From Hirundichthys speculiger (Eukaryota > Chordata > Actinopteri > Beloniformes > Exocoetidae): DNA of 64,000 nt. Positions 1 to 12,639 of this stretch are shown piece after piece. The stretch lies in NCBI GenBank assembly GCA_018398805.1, contig JAGFBZ010000907.1, positions 186,001-250,000 on the forward strand, given 5' to 3'. The position numbers and the translations under genes are program-made. How positions within the stretch are numbered: the stretch's first letter is position 1; each line of letters starts with the position of its first letter. Under the pieces are notes generated by a model. The model was not told where the DNA came from. It did not search any database and saw only the letters and a program-made list of their open reading frames with translations.

Positions 1-114
1 GCTGCAGCTGCCTGATTGATTTATTCTTCAGACCTGCAAACATACCATTACACACCCTGCTGAAAATAAAAGCATGAATAAGTTTTTTTTGTGTCTTGTT
101 TGGAAAGAAAACCC

Positions 115-560
115 TTAATTCTTGATATATTTTTTAGATGGTAATACACCAAGATTTCTGGCTTGATTTGTAGCTTTAAATGACCAGGAGTCACCTGAGC
201 ACTGACCTTTTGGCCTTTCATCTCTGGGGCCAAAACCAATCACTTCTGTCTTGTCTGCATTGAGCTGAAGAAAGTTCTGACACGTCCACTCAATTGATCT
301 GATGAATGCACTGACTTCGTTGTAAGTAAAGGGACTGTAGTCATTTGATGACACTGAAATGTAAAGCTGCGTGTCATCTGCATAGGTATGGAAGAGATGT
401 TATAATGTTCCATGATTTCAGCAAGCTGGCAGCAAGTAGATATTAAACAGAAGTGGTCCCAAAATAGACCCCTGAGGAACCCCACAGGTGACCTCTTGTT
501 TGCTCAGGCTTATAGTTACCAGTTCAGATGAAGCATTGTATTTCCTTCTGAGTAATTCCT
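115..560 (-). mobile_element. L2-type (CR1/Jockey group) LINE reverse transcriptase fragment
   Basis: Read on the minus strand, this piece carries core reverse transcriptase motifs. A GVPQGSILGPLLF-like stretch lies near 490-440, followed by an HTYADDTQLYIS block near 400-350, which is the YADD catalytic box. After that comes a QLNADKTEV...NLGV region near 270-150. The order and wording match fish L2-like non-LTR elements. The frame shifts at least once between PQGS and YADD, so this is a dead 5'- and 3'-truncated copy. It seems to run toward the left window edge without a clear end. Family assignment rests on motif recognition, not alignment. Confidence 0.8.
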
Positions 561-688
561 GCTCCAAGTTCTTCTTGATTTTCATACCAGTAACAAAGAT
601 TGCTACAATGTCGGTAAAAAATTACTATTCCTCAACTTTTATCAGCTCCAGCTGTACCATTGCTATGTCTGAGCTACACAAAGGAAGT

Positions 689-736
<48 letters not shown>

Positions 737-1618
737 TATATAATATTAACAATCAGTCTTCAAGCTTGTGAGTGTTAAAGCAATAAAAGCGTAAACACCA
801 TGATGTAAAGATTGCCTGCTCCTGTTGCTCTATGTTCCCTGTGATGACGTATTTGTACGTTCTCCCATTAGAAACCTGATAATACTTTACTGATTTGTTG
901 CACAGAGCCTCTCTAGCAGTTTTCACCCAAAAAGTCAGCTTTGTGCTGAGTCACAGCTGTTGTGTCATCGGTTATTGTAATAACTGATAGACGACTCCCA
1001 TCTTTCTTGACAATGAGCAACAGGAATTTACTGTCATAATACTATCAAATTCCATCTTTTTGTTTTGACAGATGCACATTGTGAGGCCTTAAACTGGAAA
1101 TTTCATTGGCCAATACTTTAATAAGTAAATTCTATTAATCTATTGAATTACAGTAGATTCTCTTAAAAAAAACCCAAACATTTATTCATTTATTCCTTAT
1201 AGTTGAACACTAATGTGACTGAGAGAGGATATTGTTTCTGCTGTGGCTGTTAAAATGACTGATGAAAGTTATTCGTCTTTAGACAGATTCTTTGAGCAAA
1301 ATGGTCTCAGCACGGAAAACAGAACCAGACAAAAATGATACAATTTAGGTGAAAAACTGTGGAGATTTGTAGTTTTTTTTTTAGCCCTCTGTAGATGAAT
1401 CAAAATGATACAAAATTCACCAGCTGTAATATCAGTGCAGTATATGTAATACAGAAGATATGTAAATAACCTCTTTGAAATATGTGACCTAAAAGTCAAA
1501 CAGTTCAGACTAGCACCATCTCAAAGTATCTGCATCCCCTCTGAGCTGAACAGTGTTGTGGTTGCTGTCTTGTAAAATCAAAATCAAATAGTTTGGATTT
1601 ACATTTCCTTCAGAGGAA
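561..1618. other. Intergenic, no gene recognised; contains a TA microsatellite
   Basis: The stretch is AT-rich. An A-run at about 690-703 leads into an alternating TA tract at about 704-742 with one C interruption. The short open frames here show no domain or coding-like composition. I see no promoter, RNA gene or inverted repeat worth naming. Confidence 0.6.
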
Positions 1619-1979
1619 ATTAGTCTCCTCCGCTTGGTGGATGGACTCTTCCTTGGAGAAAGGGTGAGAAGTTCAGTCATCGGGGAGGGGCTTGGAGTAG
1701 AGGCGATGCTGCTCCTCCACATGAAGAGGAGCCAGCTGAGGTGGTTCGGGCGTCTGGTAAGGTTGACTTCTGGACGCCCCTCTCGGGAGAAGGCCCAGAG
1801 GCAGACCTGGGACACGGTGGAGAGATTATATTTCCGGCTGGCCCCGGCGTCTCCTCAGAGGAGCTGGAGGAGCTGGCAGGGGAGAGCTGGGGAGAGGGAG
1901 GTCTGGGCCTCTCTGCTTAGACCGCTGCCCCCGTGACCCGAACCCGGATAAGTGGAAGTTAATGGATGGATGGATGGAT
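1619..1979 (+). mobile_element. RTE-clade (Rex3/Expander-like) LINE 3' end
   Basis: This is the 3' terminal part of a common teleost non-LTR element. A degraded frame at 1634-1936 reads SQLRWFGRLVRLTSGR and later GEREVWASLLRPLPP, the usual end of the reverse transcriptase ORF in these elements. It is followed by an untranslated end and a GGAT repeat tail at about 1963-1978. The expected segment between the two motifs is partly deleted. The GATG-type tail and wording suggest the Rex3/RTE group, but I did this from memory. A second, more damaged copy lies at 13,170-13,345. Confidence 0.75.
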
Positions 1980-3090
1980 TTACGTTTTTTAAAAACACGG
2001 GCCTCGCAGATGGTCCACAAGGCCTAAAGAAAACAAGAACACCAATGCAGCTTTCATCACTGAGATTCATGTCTTTCTGTGTTTGAAATAGTTTGATCTT
2101 TTTTCTTTCTTTCTTATTTTTAACTGACAAACTCAATCCTCTTCGGTATACAGAATACTAGCCTTGCGCAAGTTTCCCCAGTGATGTTTTCTCTTTTTTC
2201 AGTTGCTCTTTGACAAGTGTTGCGCTCAGATGTCTCCTTCTACAAAACAGCCCAAAGGCACTCTGCCTGATCCAAGAAAGGAGACATGCTTGGAAATGTC
2301 AGTTTTTTTTTCTTCTTCTTCAGAAACGCTTGAACAGACTCGGTCTCACACTGTAATATCGTTCCCACTGTCGAATTAATCAGCTTTTCTGTCCACTTGA
2401 CGATGTCGACGCAGATGCTGATCAAAGGTCCAAACGTGCGACCTTCTTATGGTCACAAGTCATTCAACGACCTTGTTGGTGCGATCACATTAAACAGGAA
2501 TCTCAGGTTGTTTTTAAAAGTGGAAAAGGCATGCTTGTCCAGGATTTCAGACCTATCCAAAATGCTTGCAGTGATGAATGCTGACCGGAGACATCATCAC
2601 CAGCTCAAAAACAGACGCGTACGAGGTATTGCTGTATTTTCACGAACTCTTCTGTGATGTGGACTTTCCAGTTCTGCCTCCGTGGTCGGACTTGTGAGTT
2701 TACCAGGAGGTTTTGAGAACCTGTGAATAACAGGACGGTCTGCACCGTTTACACCCTCCTAACATGGCGGTCCCTGGTTGGGGTTTATGCTAATTGAAGC
2801 GTGTAAGTGCGCAATGTGACGCACAGTCAGTGCGTTTTACTTGTCCTGAGCAGCAACCGGAGCTGTGAGCGTTCATGACGGGGGGGGGTTGTTAAACTCC
2901 AGGTTTCAATATTACAATATTAAATTGGCAATATTACATTGGTGCCAAGATACGATTTTTGATTTTATTCGGTTCAGGAGCCAGCGACTGACGTGACACG
3001 ACGTCACATGTCGACTGAAGAGAATCACTTCTGCTCAAGAAGAAACTAAAATATCATGTCACGTTTTTTATTTTCCCGGTTCTTCTAGAG
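1980..3090. other. Intergenic, no gene recognised
   Basis: No credible coding frame is present. Around 2895-3060 there is an ATATTACAAT-rich stretch, and an ATCGAT-rich stretch follows the fold-back element at 3295-3330. Together they look like two halves of an older DNA transposon split by that element. The outer ends could not be fixed. Confidence 0.4.
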
Positions 3091-3285
3091 CAGCCCTCCA
3101 GTCCTTGAGGACCGCTGTCCTGCAAGTCTTAGATGTTTCCCTGCTTCAGCACACCTGATTCAAATTAATGGGTCGTTAACAGGTCTCGTGCAGACCTGGA
3201 TGACAGGCTGGTGGTGATCCATTCATTTGAATCAGGTGTGTTGTGGCAGGAAAACATCGAAGACATGCAGCCCTTCAGGGCCTTC
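3091..3285. mobile_element. Fold-back non-autonomous DNA transposon (hAT-like)
   Basis: The segment is nearly a large inverted repeat. The left arm (TCCTTGAGGACCGC, then CTGCTTCAGCACACCTGATT) pairs with the right arm (AATCAGGTGTGTTG, then ATGCAGCCCTTCAGGG) around a short centre near 3165-3215. A related, interrupted copy lies in the Eph receptor gene at 31,070-32,200. No open frame is present. The hAT assignment is by resemblance to common teleost elements and the target duplication is not clear. Confidence 0.6.
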
Positions 3286-3299
3286 AGACAGTTAAATCG

Positions 3300-5385
3300 A
3301 TATATCGATGTAGATCGATCCATCATTCACACCCCCGGTGTTCATGAAGCATCAACATCCCTCACAGAAAGAAATTTAACCAATCAGTGACTACAGATTT
3401 CCTGAACTGTTTTACTGCCTCAAAAATAACTGAATGGTTTTAACTGATGATGTGAGAAGATTAACGGCTCACCTTACGTATTTTTCTTAACTTCAGTTTC
3501 GGCACAAGTGTCACTGTCTTCACTTTCATAACAAGCTGTTTTAATCTCTTTCCCAGACATAAGGAAATTAAATTCTAAAATAAGCTCCTAAATTACAATG
3601 AAATGCACAGCCAGTCTATGTTATAGTTGACTGGGAGCCAAGAAACACTTACAGGCATGCACACACACGCGTGCACACAGCTGTCCCAACACTATCAATG
3701 GCATGACAACTCCTACACATGCACACATGCACACATCAGCAAACCAAAAAAGCCAGCGTGGGGAGGTGGGACCCAACCACCAGGACAGGTGCTGCTGCAG
3801 TGACAGCACTTCCTGTCGGGGGCGTTGCTGGAGAGATTTCCCCACGTCCCGGATCTAGAAGTGATGACACGTAAAGCTCCGAGATGATGAGGATGAATTC
3901 GTCCAACAATGTAAGGGCAGTTCGTTTTGGTTTCAGGGAGACTTCGGCCACGAGTGGAGAGAAACCCGGTGGAGACTCTGACTTCGGTTTCAGCTTTCGT
4001 TTTGACTGCACAACTGCTGGAATAACAAGAGAGCAGGCTGAGACTCTCTGTGGGTTCTTGTGGGCAGGTTTTACAAGTTGACATTTTACGCGAGCTCAGC
4101 AGAAGGAACTCCCAGGTCGTGCGAGCGCAAATAAATAGTTTAATGTGTCAGAATCTTGGCAGAGCTGACGGTTCTCTGTTTGCTTTCGGGATGGGCCGCG
4201 CAGCCCAGCCGTTTGACCGACGGTGATCAATGGCGACGAATGAAAGCGGTGCACTGTGCCGCCAGTCACCTGTTACTAATTGCCACTGGCAGGGAGGAGG
4301 GGAGCGGAAACCAGAAATGTTTATCTGACTGTTGATCTTTAAACTTACCTACCGCAGCTTTAACATCTGAGGCACCTTTTGAGGCAAGTTCGTACTTAAC
4401 CCAGACCGAGATGAGCAATTTTAGATTTAGACGGATCCAGCTGAGAGTGAGCGAGCTCGCAGCAGCTGCCAGGCAGTCCCTGGGAGTCCACGTAAATGTT
4501 TTCTGACAGCTATGCAGGCGGAGCGGCGGATTTGTGCCGCTAAGAGCGCCGGTGACGAACGGAGGCACCGAACAAAGCTCTGCAGTGTATCAGATGGGTA
4601 ACAGCTCCATCTTTAACCGAAGGAATGCGACAGCGCTTTGTTCCTCTGCGGTGTGTCAGCATGTAAAAAAGGATCTGGGAAAGTTGGAAAGAGTTTTGCG
4701 AACAAGCGGGAGGAACTTCGTCTGAACCGAGAGCACAGAAATACCCTTCAGAGGAGAGCCGAGAGGCGGCCGTTAAAGCAAAGATGGATGGGCGACCAGG
4801 AAGCGGCGTGTTTCGAACCCAGTGTACATAAAAGAGGAAACGCGAAATGAAAATGTCACGAGAGATAAATTAATCTGCGGTAAATGTAAAAGAGGGCTTG
4901 GCATAGTTTCACAGCCTTCTCCTGCCAGTCAAATGCTCTCCATCAGTTGACTGTCATGATGTAGGGTTTTATTTGGTTTGGGGTTTTCCTGTGTTCTTTA
5001 CTTTATAACCTCTTCTATGTCTTTTTGTTGTTCTGCTGCTGTGTTTTTAGGGATGTGTCTTGTTCTTCTTCTAGATTTTTCTAGATAAGTCTTGTTTCTC
5101 TCACGTAACTCTTATGAGGCCCGTGTTCTTTGTTTCAGTTTACTTTTATATTTGCTTTATCTCTTGCTTTCTGTGTTTGCTGCCTTGAATTCTTTTTCAC
5201 ATTCACAAAAAAAATCTCACTAAAATAAATGATAACCCTGTTGTCGTTAAAAAGATCTGATGTGCTAGTTTCATCTCGAAAAGTGTTTTGTCCGGATTGT
5301 GCTGAAAGTCACAAGCAGAAACACCAGGATATAATTATTAGGATCATACGAACATCACCAAAGGCTCAAAAACTACACACGATGT
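3300..5385. other. Intergenic, no gene recognised
   Basis: There is a short impure CA-rich tract at about 3656-3735 and otherwise mixed unique-looking sequence. The longest open frames (around 3713-4084 minus and 4266-4568 minus) have no recognisable domain and overlap other frames. No splice-flanked exon could be supported. Confidence 0.5.
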
Positions 5386-5389
5386 CTTA

Positions 5390-6300
5390 AGCCTGGTTTA
5401 TGCTCAGAAATCAGGTCGTCTGCGTGTGTGGCGCAGATAACGCAGATATTGCCCCCCCACCCTCCGCAGACACTCCGGTGCACCTCCCCAAAATTGTAGG
5501 TGACCCCAGACAGTGCCGCATAGCGTCGCATGGGAGGAGAGAAAGGAGGCCTCTGATTGGTCAATTCTACATCCGCTCTACACAACACGTATTTCCAGCT
5601 TGCTACCTTACCGGCTTGTTTTGTTTGTATGACCGCCATACCGAGATAATGATAATTCGTCCATACCGAATGCCATACCAACATCCCTCACCGAGACAGT
5701 GAGGAAGTGGAAAAACGCAAGAGATAAGTTTGCGTTGTGGTGTGGAATAACATCAAAATTGGGCATAAATCAAAAATTACTGCGGCATACCTGCGACAAG
5801 CTAACTGCGACACATTGCTGCGTGAGTATACACAGACTTTTAACCACCTATGAAATCAGTAAGTCAAACAGACAACCCACTGGTGCAGTTCCAGTCCGGT
5901 CCAGGGTTGTGGTGACGCAGATTAACCGATGCGCACCAAAACCAATGCTTAACATGCTTGCATAGTTCGTTTGACAGATCAGTTTAGCAGCAGAGCCCCT
6001 GATTGCAGACCCAGCAGTGCAAAGAATATGAAGATCTTATCGAAACCCTCGAAAGCTGCTGCACCATCGGAGAGCTCAAAGACCAGATACTTACTGTGTT
6101 GGACCTGGAGGTGGTACGCCAGGAGATGTCACTGCTCCTGCTGAGTCTTTTGAAGACAACAGAAGACAGTCAGGACAGTCAACAGTCTCCCCCCAGCAGG
6201 ACAAACTCCAGTCAGATATGATCCTTTTATAACATCATGCTCTATGTGCGCATGTATTTCTATTGACGAAGTAGGCGTGCAGGGTGACAGGTACGCATAT
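5390..6300. mobile_element. Harbinger-like DNA transposon relic (tentative)
   Basis: The left end (AAGCCTGGTTTATGCTCAG, then GTCTGCGT) resembles terminal repeats of a common teleost Harbinger/ISL2EU-type family. A GTAGGCGTGCAGGGTGACAG stretch near 6270-6290 looks like the matching end in reverse. In between, frames at 5699-5965 and 6003-6221 (+) hold short basic peptides, one starting with an RKWKNARDKF string like a MADF/Myb-type DNA-binding domain. No transposase core was seen. Both ends and the family need alignment to a repeat library. Confidence 0.4.
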
Positions 6301-7000
6301 GTCCTCGTGTTAAAGAAAGGGCTGAGACGTGAGTTAAATCTTCCTGGTGGCAGGTTTAGACGAAAACACCGAAAAAGAGACTTGCAGTGGTTTTTGTGAC
6401 ATTGTTTTAGGGCAATGCAGCTGAGACCAAACTAAACCTCCGCTGCAGATTAAACCCACAGACCGGAGAATAAACCACGGGTGCTGACGACAGTGCAGTC
6501 GGGTTTAGGAGGTCATGTGACCGCCTTATAAAGCCATTTGACCGTCTTACATCACATGGGGTTAAACCCTAAACCTCAGCTGTGCTCATGAAAGTCCAAC
6601 TGATCCCGCAACATTTTAACCTATTTATATATAACCTAATGATTTTCTCCACATTCTTGATTCATTTTGTTTCAATAGTAGCTTTCTGTTACTTCTTATC
6701 TTATTGCGCCCTAAACTTGTGTTCAGCTTCTTTTTTTTTCATGAACTATAAATTTTATTAACTATGATGTTCCTCATGGATTGACTTGATTTGAACTTGT
6801 CACCTGTCACACTTGTATAAAAACATAAAGGAATAAATTTAAAAAAAAAAATCAAAGGCTTCAGCTCCTAGCTCGTCTCGTTGTCACATGTACCCGGAAC
6901 AGAACGCCAACATGGTTTTTATGATTTTATTGGTGTTTTTAAGGCCCAAAAGGGGCTGTTCCCCTGTTATGAGATCTGAAAATAAAAGTCCCTTCAAATT

Positions 7001-7436
7001 AGTATTTCTTGATCTCAAATGAGTATTTTGTGGCCACAAATGATCATTTCACGGCCACAAATTAGTATTTCAAGCCGGAAAAGAATCCTGGCTCTCAAAC
7101 GTTTTGTTTAATTGCCCCTCGGAAATTCCTCGCTCTGCCAGGCTTTTTGAGAACATATCTCTGCAACTCATTTCCAGCCTGAAATAAATCTCAATCAAAC
7201 TACCCCAGTACGGTTTTAGTGTGTACTTGCCACTGGGCCCTGAATCACGTATTTGGTGGCCACAATATATTAATTTGAGGTATGAGACGCTAAACTGAAG
7301 CCGTGAAATTTTCATTTGCGGACACAGAATATTAATTTGAGGACAAGAAATATAAATTCAAAGCCATGAAATATTAATTTGTGGTCTGAAAATACAAATC
7401 TGAGGTCATGAAATGCTAAGCTGAGGCCACGGTTTA
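7001..7436. repeat. Degenerate 21-bp tandem repeat in two blocks
   Basis: Units of about 21 bp with a loose pattern like GCCATGAAATATTAATTTGAG recur. Block one (about 7001-7078) has three to four units. Block two (about 7254-7436) has about eight or nine units. A non-repetitive stretch of about 175 bp separates the blocks. Units differ at many positions, so the array is old. The 21-bp period keeps all reading frames in step, but no coding role is supported. Confidence 0.6.
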
Positions 7437-7762
7437 GTTATTTTTGTCAGTGTCTCGTCTGGGGCTCCATTAGCTTCCAGCCTGTCTGGATGAACATTTA
7501 CGTCTTAATGTTCTGAAACTCAAAAACCCTCAGCTCTCATTTTAGAAGCAGCAGCAAATGTGTTTCCTGTAATATCCAGTTGTGCGTGCGGCCCGGCGGT
7601 GCGGCGACCATCTCGCAGTTGGGGGCGGGTCCGAGGGGCTTTTTTGCGTTGGAATTTCGACGTTTGTCCCGTTGTCTGCAGGAATCTGCAAGACTGATCG
7701 ATTGTTCCTGGAAACATTTAGTTGCAGTTATCGTGGACGAGAGAAGCCACAAAGGTCTACAG

Positions 7763-8299
7763 AAGTGGTCCCCAACCTTTATCTAACTGCGGACCGGTCA
7801 ACACTTGACAGGTTTACCGTGGACCAGGGTGGGGGGTGGGGGGAGGGGGTTGGTGGGGCGGCGCTTACTCGTTACTCATTACATTACGGCAATAACATAA
7901 CATGAGTAAAACATCTCTGGTAACGTCCTCTGTACACGTTAAATAAATAACAACAACAACAACAAAAAAACTCATGCAGAGTGGGCTTGGTACGTGGGAA
8001 TCACCTGTTGTGATAAATCCATATTTCAGTAGGACTCTTGGTGTTGTCTGCTAAAAGCTTTCTTTTTCTTGGAAGTCGTAGGCTGTTCTTCTTTCTCTTC
8101 ACTGTGCATTTTCCCCTTCACAAGGAAACTTTCCAAAGAGGCCTGTTTCTTACTCATTTTGCTAGCTGTGTTAAATTTTCGTGCTCAAGTGACCGAGATG
8201 TACCCGGGATAATCCGGTCATTTTTCAAAATAAAAGGGCCTGGTACCAACTGATCCACGGCCCGGTACCGGTCCGTGGCCTAGGGGTTGGGGACCACTG
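7763..8299. mobile_element. hAT non-autonomous element, 537 bp, exact 8-bp target duplication
   Basis: The ends are inverted repeats: AGTGGTCCCCAACC at the left and GGTTGGGGACCACTG at the right. The flanks carry an exact 8-bp duplication, GTCTACAG, at 7755-7762 and 8300-8307. An 8-bp duplication with this end sequence is the hAT pattern. The element contains a CGGACCGGTCA/TGATCCACGGCCCGGTACCGG inner pair typical of this family and no transposase. The intact duplication argues for a fairly young insertion. Confidence 0.9.
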
Positions 8300-8307
8300 G
8301 TCTACAG

Positions 8308-9282
8308 TCTTTAAATGCTCACAGATATACAGTATATTCAACTAGTTTCTACAAATAAATTTTCTACACCTCCATTAGCATGTTTATATGCTACAGTTTT
8401 TTTTCTTTTTGCCTCATGCTCTAACTATATTTTACACTTAGATATTTATTTTCAAATCTCAAGAAAGAACCTGGTTTTCAACAAACGCTTTAATAAACTT
8501 TTCCATTTTCACCCATTTCCAGGCCCCTTTCTTTTTCCGCCCACTCTCCATCCCATCTGATATCCGCGTGCCCAGTCGGGTCATCTGGAACTGAATCAAC
8601 AGGTGGCTCTCAATGGAGGCTCTTGGCAGCCCGGGGGCCCCTTGTTTGAGACGAAAGGATGCACCACCCGCCCCCGAGGAATGCACCTTCCAAACACCGT
8701 CTTCTTTTCTGTTCCTTTGCGCTTCCTCGAACGTCCACAGTGGCCTTCGGGCCGGCGGTCACTCGATACGGGAGGGCGAGAGGAAGGAGGAGAGGAAGGA
8801 GGAGAGGAAGGAGGTGCCTCGAGGAGCAGGTCATTCTACTCGGGTGAACAAATGGGAACATCTGCCGCTCCAGTCTCCAATAAAAAACAGCGGAGGCGTC
8901 GTCTGAGAATATGAGCGCGTTCCAGCTCAGGGCATCGGAATGCTGAGATAATGTTGAGATAAGGACCTGAATGAATGGCACCGTGTAACTTTTCTGCCCC
9001 CCCCCCAACAAAAAGACAAGCCCAGCATTTTCTTGGACAGTCGTCTCCAACGTGGAGGAGAGTGGAAGCGGAGGATGAGGATGTTTTGCAGAATAGTTGT
9101 TCGGTTTTGTCGCAACTCGATTCAAAGGTTACGTAAGCTTCTGAAAGAGGAGGGTTTTACAGTAATGACGGACGTGTTAATGAAATATGCGAACAGAGAG
9201 GACTTGGGTCAGCTTAGCATTTACCCTGTGAATTAACCTTCAGAATATAAGTAGAGAAGCCAGAACACAGAGCTCTGTTCGC
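8308..9282. other. Intergenic, purine-rich repeat, no gene recognised
   Basis: A GAGGAAGGAGGAGAG-type purine repeat lies at about 8774-8815 and a run of ten C at 8997-9006. The minus frame at 8610-9125 is the longest in the area (171 codons). It owes its length partly to the purine repeat and shows no domain. I do not call it a gene. Confidence 0.5.
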
Positions 9283-9290
9283 ATCTAAAC

Positions 9291-9713
9291 TAAGGGCTGT
9301 AGCGATACGATACACGATACACGATATTCGGCTCACGATACGATATATATCAATATTCATCTTACAATCCATTTACATCATTTTGCGAAAGATTTTAAAG
9401 GGACAAAGTGATTTTGGTGACATCTTGTGAGTGTTCCAATGACTTTGTTTGAATTTAATTGAACTGAAAGCATCAATTACACATTATATGGCTCACAGGC
9501 AGCTTGCAAATGCTGGATAAAATGAATAAAAAGATGTGTTGAGAAAAATAGTTTCATTTATTTAAACAGTGCCAAATTGTTGCTTGCAAGCTTTTAAAGG
9601 TGGGACACGGGGGTTTTGAAAGAAGCTTAGAATATCGATACTCGCGGGTGAAAAATCGATACTCGATAAAATATCGATATAGATCGCAGAATCGATAAAA
9701 TCGCTCAGCTCTA
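9291..9713. mobile_element. hAT-type MITE, copy 1 of a pair
   Basis: The element starts TAAGGGCTGTAGCGAT and ends ATCGCTCAGCTCTA, giving imperfect inverted ends. An exact 8-bp target duplication ATCTAAAC flanks it at 9283-9290 and 9714-9721. Its ends are rich in CGATA/TATCGAT runs and its middle contains TGGGACACGGGGGTTTTG. There is no open frame. The sequence is closely similar over its full length to the copy at 12,640-13,083. Confidence 0.9.
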
Positions 9714-9721
9714 ATCTAAAC

Positions 9722-12639
9722 GTTTTAATTCAAAGATACTGGTGTAAAATTCAGACCAAGAACGGCGCACCACTGCTTCCTTTTACCTCCAGTCTAATTG
9801 TGCCTTTCTTCTTCAGATTTTCCACTGAGTGTTTCTTTCCCCATTTGGACAGTAATTTTAAAAGCATTTTCCTTCTGTGATGTGGATGCCGCACTGCTGC
9901 AGGGATTTCTGCTGGTAATTCTGGCTCCTTTTTTTTGGTTCAATCCATCATGACGACTAACCAAACCAATGGAAAATTTGTTTACATCCAAGAGCATCTG
10001 CTGGAGTTTTCCAAAGCCACAATAATGCCCCAAATTGAGTCTGCAATGGGTTGAGAAAAGAGAAAAAAACTGAGACAAAACGGGAGGAGCTTCGGACCGT
10101 CGCTGTCCTTCATCGACACGGGGAATGTGAGATCGCCAGAAATATCAGAGACACATTTGGAGTGCTGACAAGGACATAATGGGGAATACTGGGAATGCAG
10201 TATTATGTGTTTCACCGAGTCATGGCAGGAATGCATTTCAGACTCCAGTGTCTAAGTGTGGCTTTCAGGGTTAGAGTACAAGCAGAAAGAGTCGGCAGTC
10301 CTCTGACTGAACGAGGGACTGCAGTGGTCGGTAGCAACAGATGTTTCAGTCAATGACGGGTTACTGCAAAGGAGTGTCCCTGCATCTCGGATATTGAACC
10401 GCCGGCTCCAGTTTTCCTACTGATTATCTGTTGTGACAGTTCACCAGGGTTACCTGCTGATGCTGCTTATGACTTTATCACAAGTTATTGCCAGGAAACA
10501 AACATAACAACCTTTATGGTGATTTCTGGCAATTTAACAGAGAGATAAATAGACAGACAGACGGTCTGGCGAATATCTTGTGAAATAGGTCCCATTAAAA
10601 GTAATTTCCACTGGTACAGAACGTACCGAGCCAATCACAACTACCAAGGTGGCTGCACAATCTCTAAAAACACCTCGGATCAATAGGTATTTGCCATGAA
10701 TCCAACAGCAGTCATTTACCAGCGTTTCTACCCCATTACACACAATTTTGGATATCATGGGCACAGGCCTCTTCTCTCTAACTGTTTATATCCAGGGGCA
10801 TCCGGAAGCGGTTTCTTCCGCATCCGTTCGCACTGCCGCCTGGAAATCGAAGTGGAATCCAGAGGAACCAGACTAATTATTTGCATCACAGAGGAAAAGC
10901 GTTGGGATGACTGGACCGGGCGAGGAAAAACCAGTAGGGGTCTGCGAGATTTTGAAAACAAACAATGAAGAAGTACAGTCCTCCTTCCCACAGACTTCCT
11001 TCAGCGAGCCCTCGTGACCCGGGGGAGGAAGAAGCCGGCGCAGATAGTAGATGGATGTTTGAACTCCCACGTGAAGAAGATGCTGCGGGCGGCGCTGCGG
11101 GGCTGTACGGTGTCCTGGAACTGGGCCCGCACCGTGAAGCAGGGTCAGGAAACCTCGACCCGCTTCGATTATAACCATTTATTTTCTCACAGTCCCCTCG
11201 TAAGACCACCAACATAACATAAATCTGAAACCGAGCGGGCTGCCCCTTTCTGAAGGTGATGGTTTACCAATATTAATTACCATCAGACTACCGAGCTGAT
11301 TGCAGCATAAACAACATTAAATATGTCCTGTATTAAAGTTACTGACAAAACATATACAACTCTGGAAAGAACAACACAACAGGGGATTATGGTCACCATC
11401 AGCTGTCTCTGAATGTTTCTCTTCACCGCCGGCCTCTTTGGCTGTTTGAAATACAAATGACCACACTGAAGCCAACCACACACGGGGATGGTTTACATTA
11501 CAACTCAACACGAAGCTTCACACATGCCCCCGAGCTTCCCAGCGCACACACACACACACACCAGCTCCAGATTACCACCAACATTTGATCATCACCACAT
11601 ATGCAAATCTGGAAGTTCAACGTGTACAGCTTGCAGCTGTGAACCTGGTTGCTGATTTGTGAAAGTCCAGCTGCAACGTGCGCTGCCTGTCCAGGCTGCA
11701 GAGGTTTTTTTTTTTTTTTTTGTTAAACAGCAAACAGTCCGTGCTGAACGGACCTTCCGGGTAATTTGCAGTTCATCTGTGCAAACAGGCCGGTGTACCT
11801 TGACCCTGCTCCTTAATTCCACCCACACCATCTCCCTTATCAGGTGGCAGTAAATCTCTGACAAGGCACACTGAGCTACTTTCTCATGCCAGGTCCTAAA
11901 AACAAAATGGGGATCAAAAGGATCTGGTATCGGAGCTGGAGGTGACGGAAGGGGGGAGTTAGATTATTTACAATGGATTGAAGAACTAAAGAGGCTAATA
12001 AACCTAATCAGACTAACAGATGAGCCGATGTGCCTGCCCACATGTCCTGGCCTGAACCACACTTGTTGGTCTGTGGGTGTGTGCATGTGTGTGTGTGCGT
12101 GTGTGTGTGTGTGGGAACAATGGCCCTGCTGTTTGCCTATCCACCACTGCCGCTGTAGTTGCTTTACACCTGTGCTTGGCAACTCTCCCGACACCCCCAC
12201 CCCCAACAAGACACACATATTACCTCAAACTACCCTCCACCCATGAACCACCACTTCAGTTCTCACTTCACATCACTGTGTGCTCCTTCTTCCTCCTGTT
12301 TTTCTAAGTCTGCTCATCCCATCACGAACCTCTCAGATAATATCCGTATGCGGTGACCATGCGAGATTTAAAAAAAAAGAACGAGACCCCGTCCAGAAAT
12401 TTCCATTGACTCTAGCCCACTTCAGTTCACTTTGAGTAGAACCGGTTTGGTGGCCTCGGCGTCACATATCTACTTTTTGCTGACGATGCGGTCCCGTTGG
12501 CTTCAGGAAGTTGCAGCCTTCGAATCACACCGGAACGGTTCGCAGCTCAGTGCAAACAGTCCCGTGAACCAGCAACCTTAAAGTCCGAGGCCACAGTTAT
12601 CGGGCGGAAAAGGGTGGAATTTTGCCTAAAGTGGAGGAG
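9722..12639. other. Intergenic, no gene recognised
   Basis: Mixed unique-looking sequence with a short CA tract near 11,547-11,562, a T-run near 11,705-11,721 and an impure GT tract at about 12,076-12,113. Several 90-120 codon frames around 10,870-11,215 overlap on opposite strands and show no domain. No exon with convincing splice sites was found. Confidence 0.5.

Noticed and set aside
8610..9125. A 171-codon minus-strand frame
   Set aside because: Length depends on a purine repeat read in antisense (leucine/proline-rich run), without any domain.
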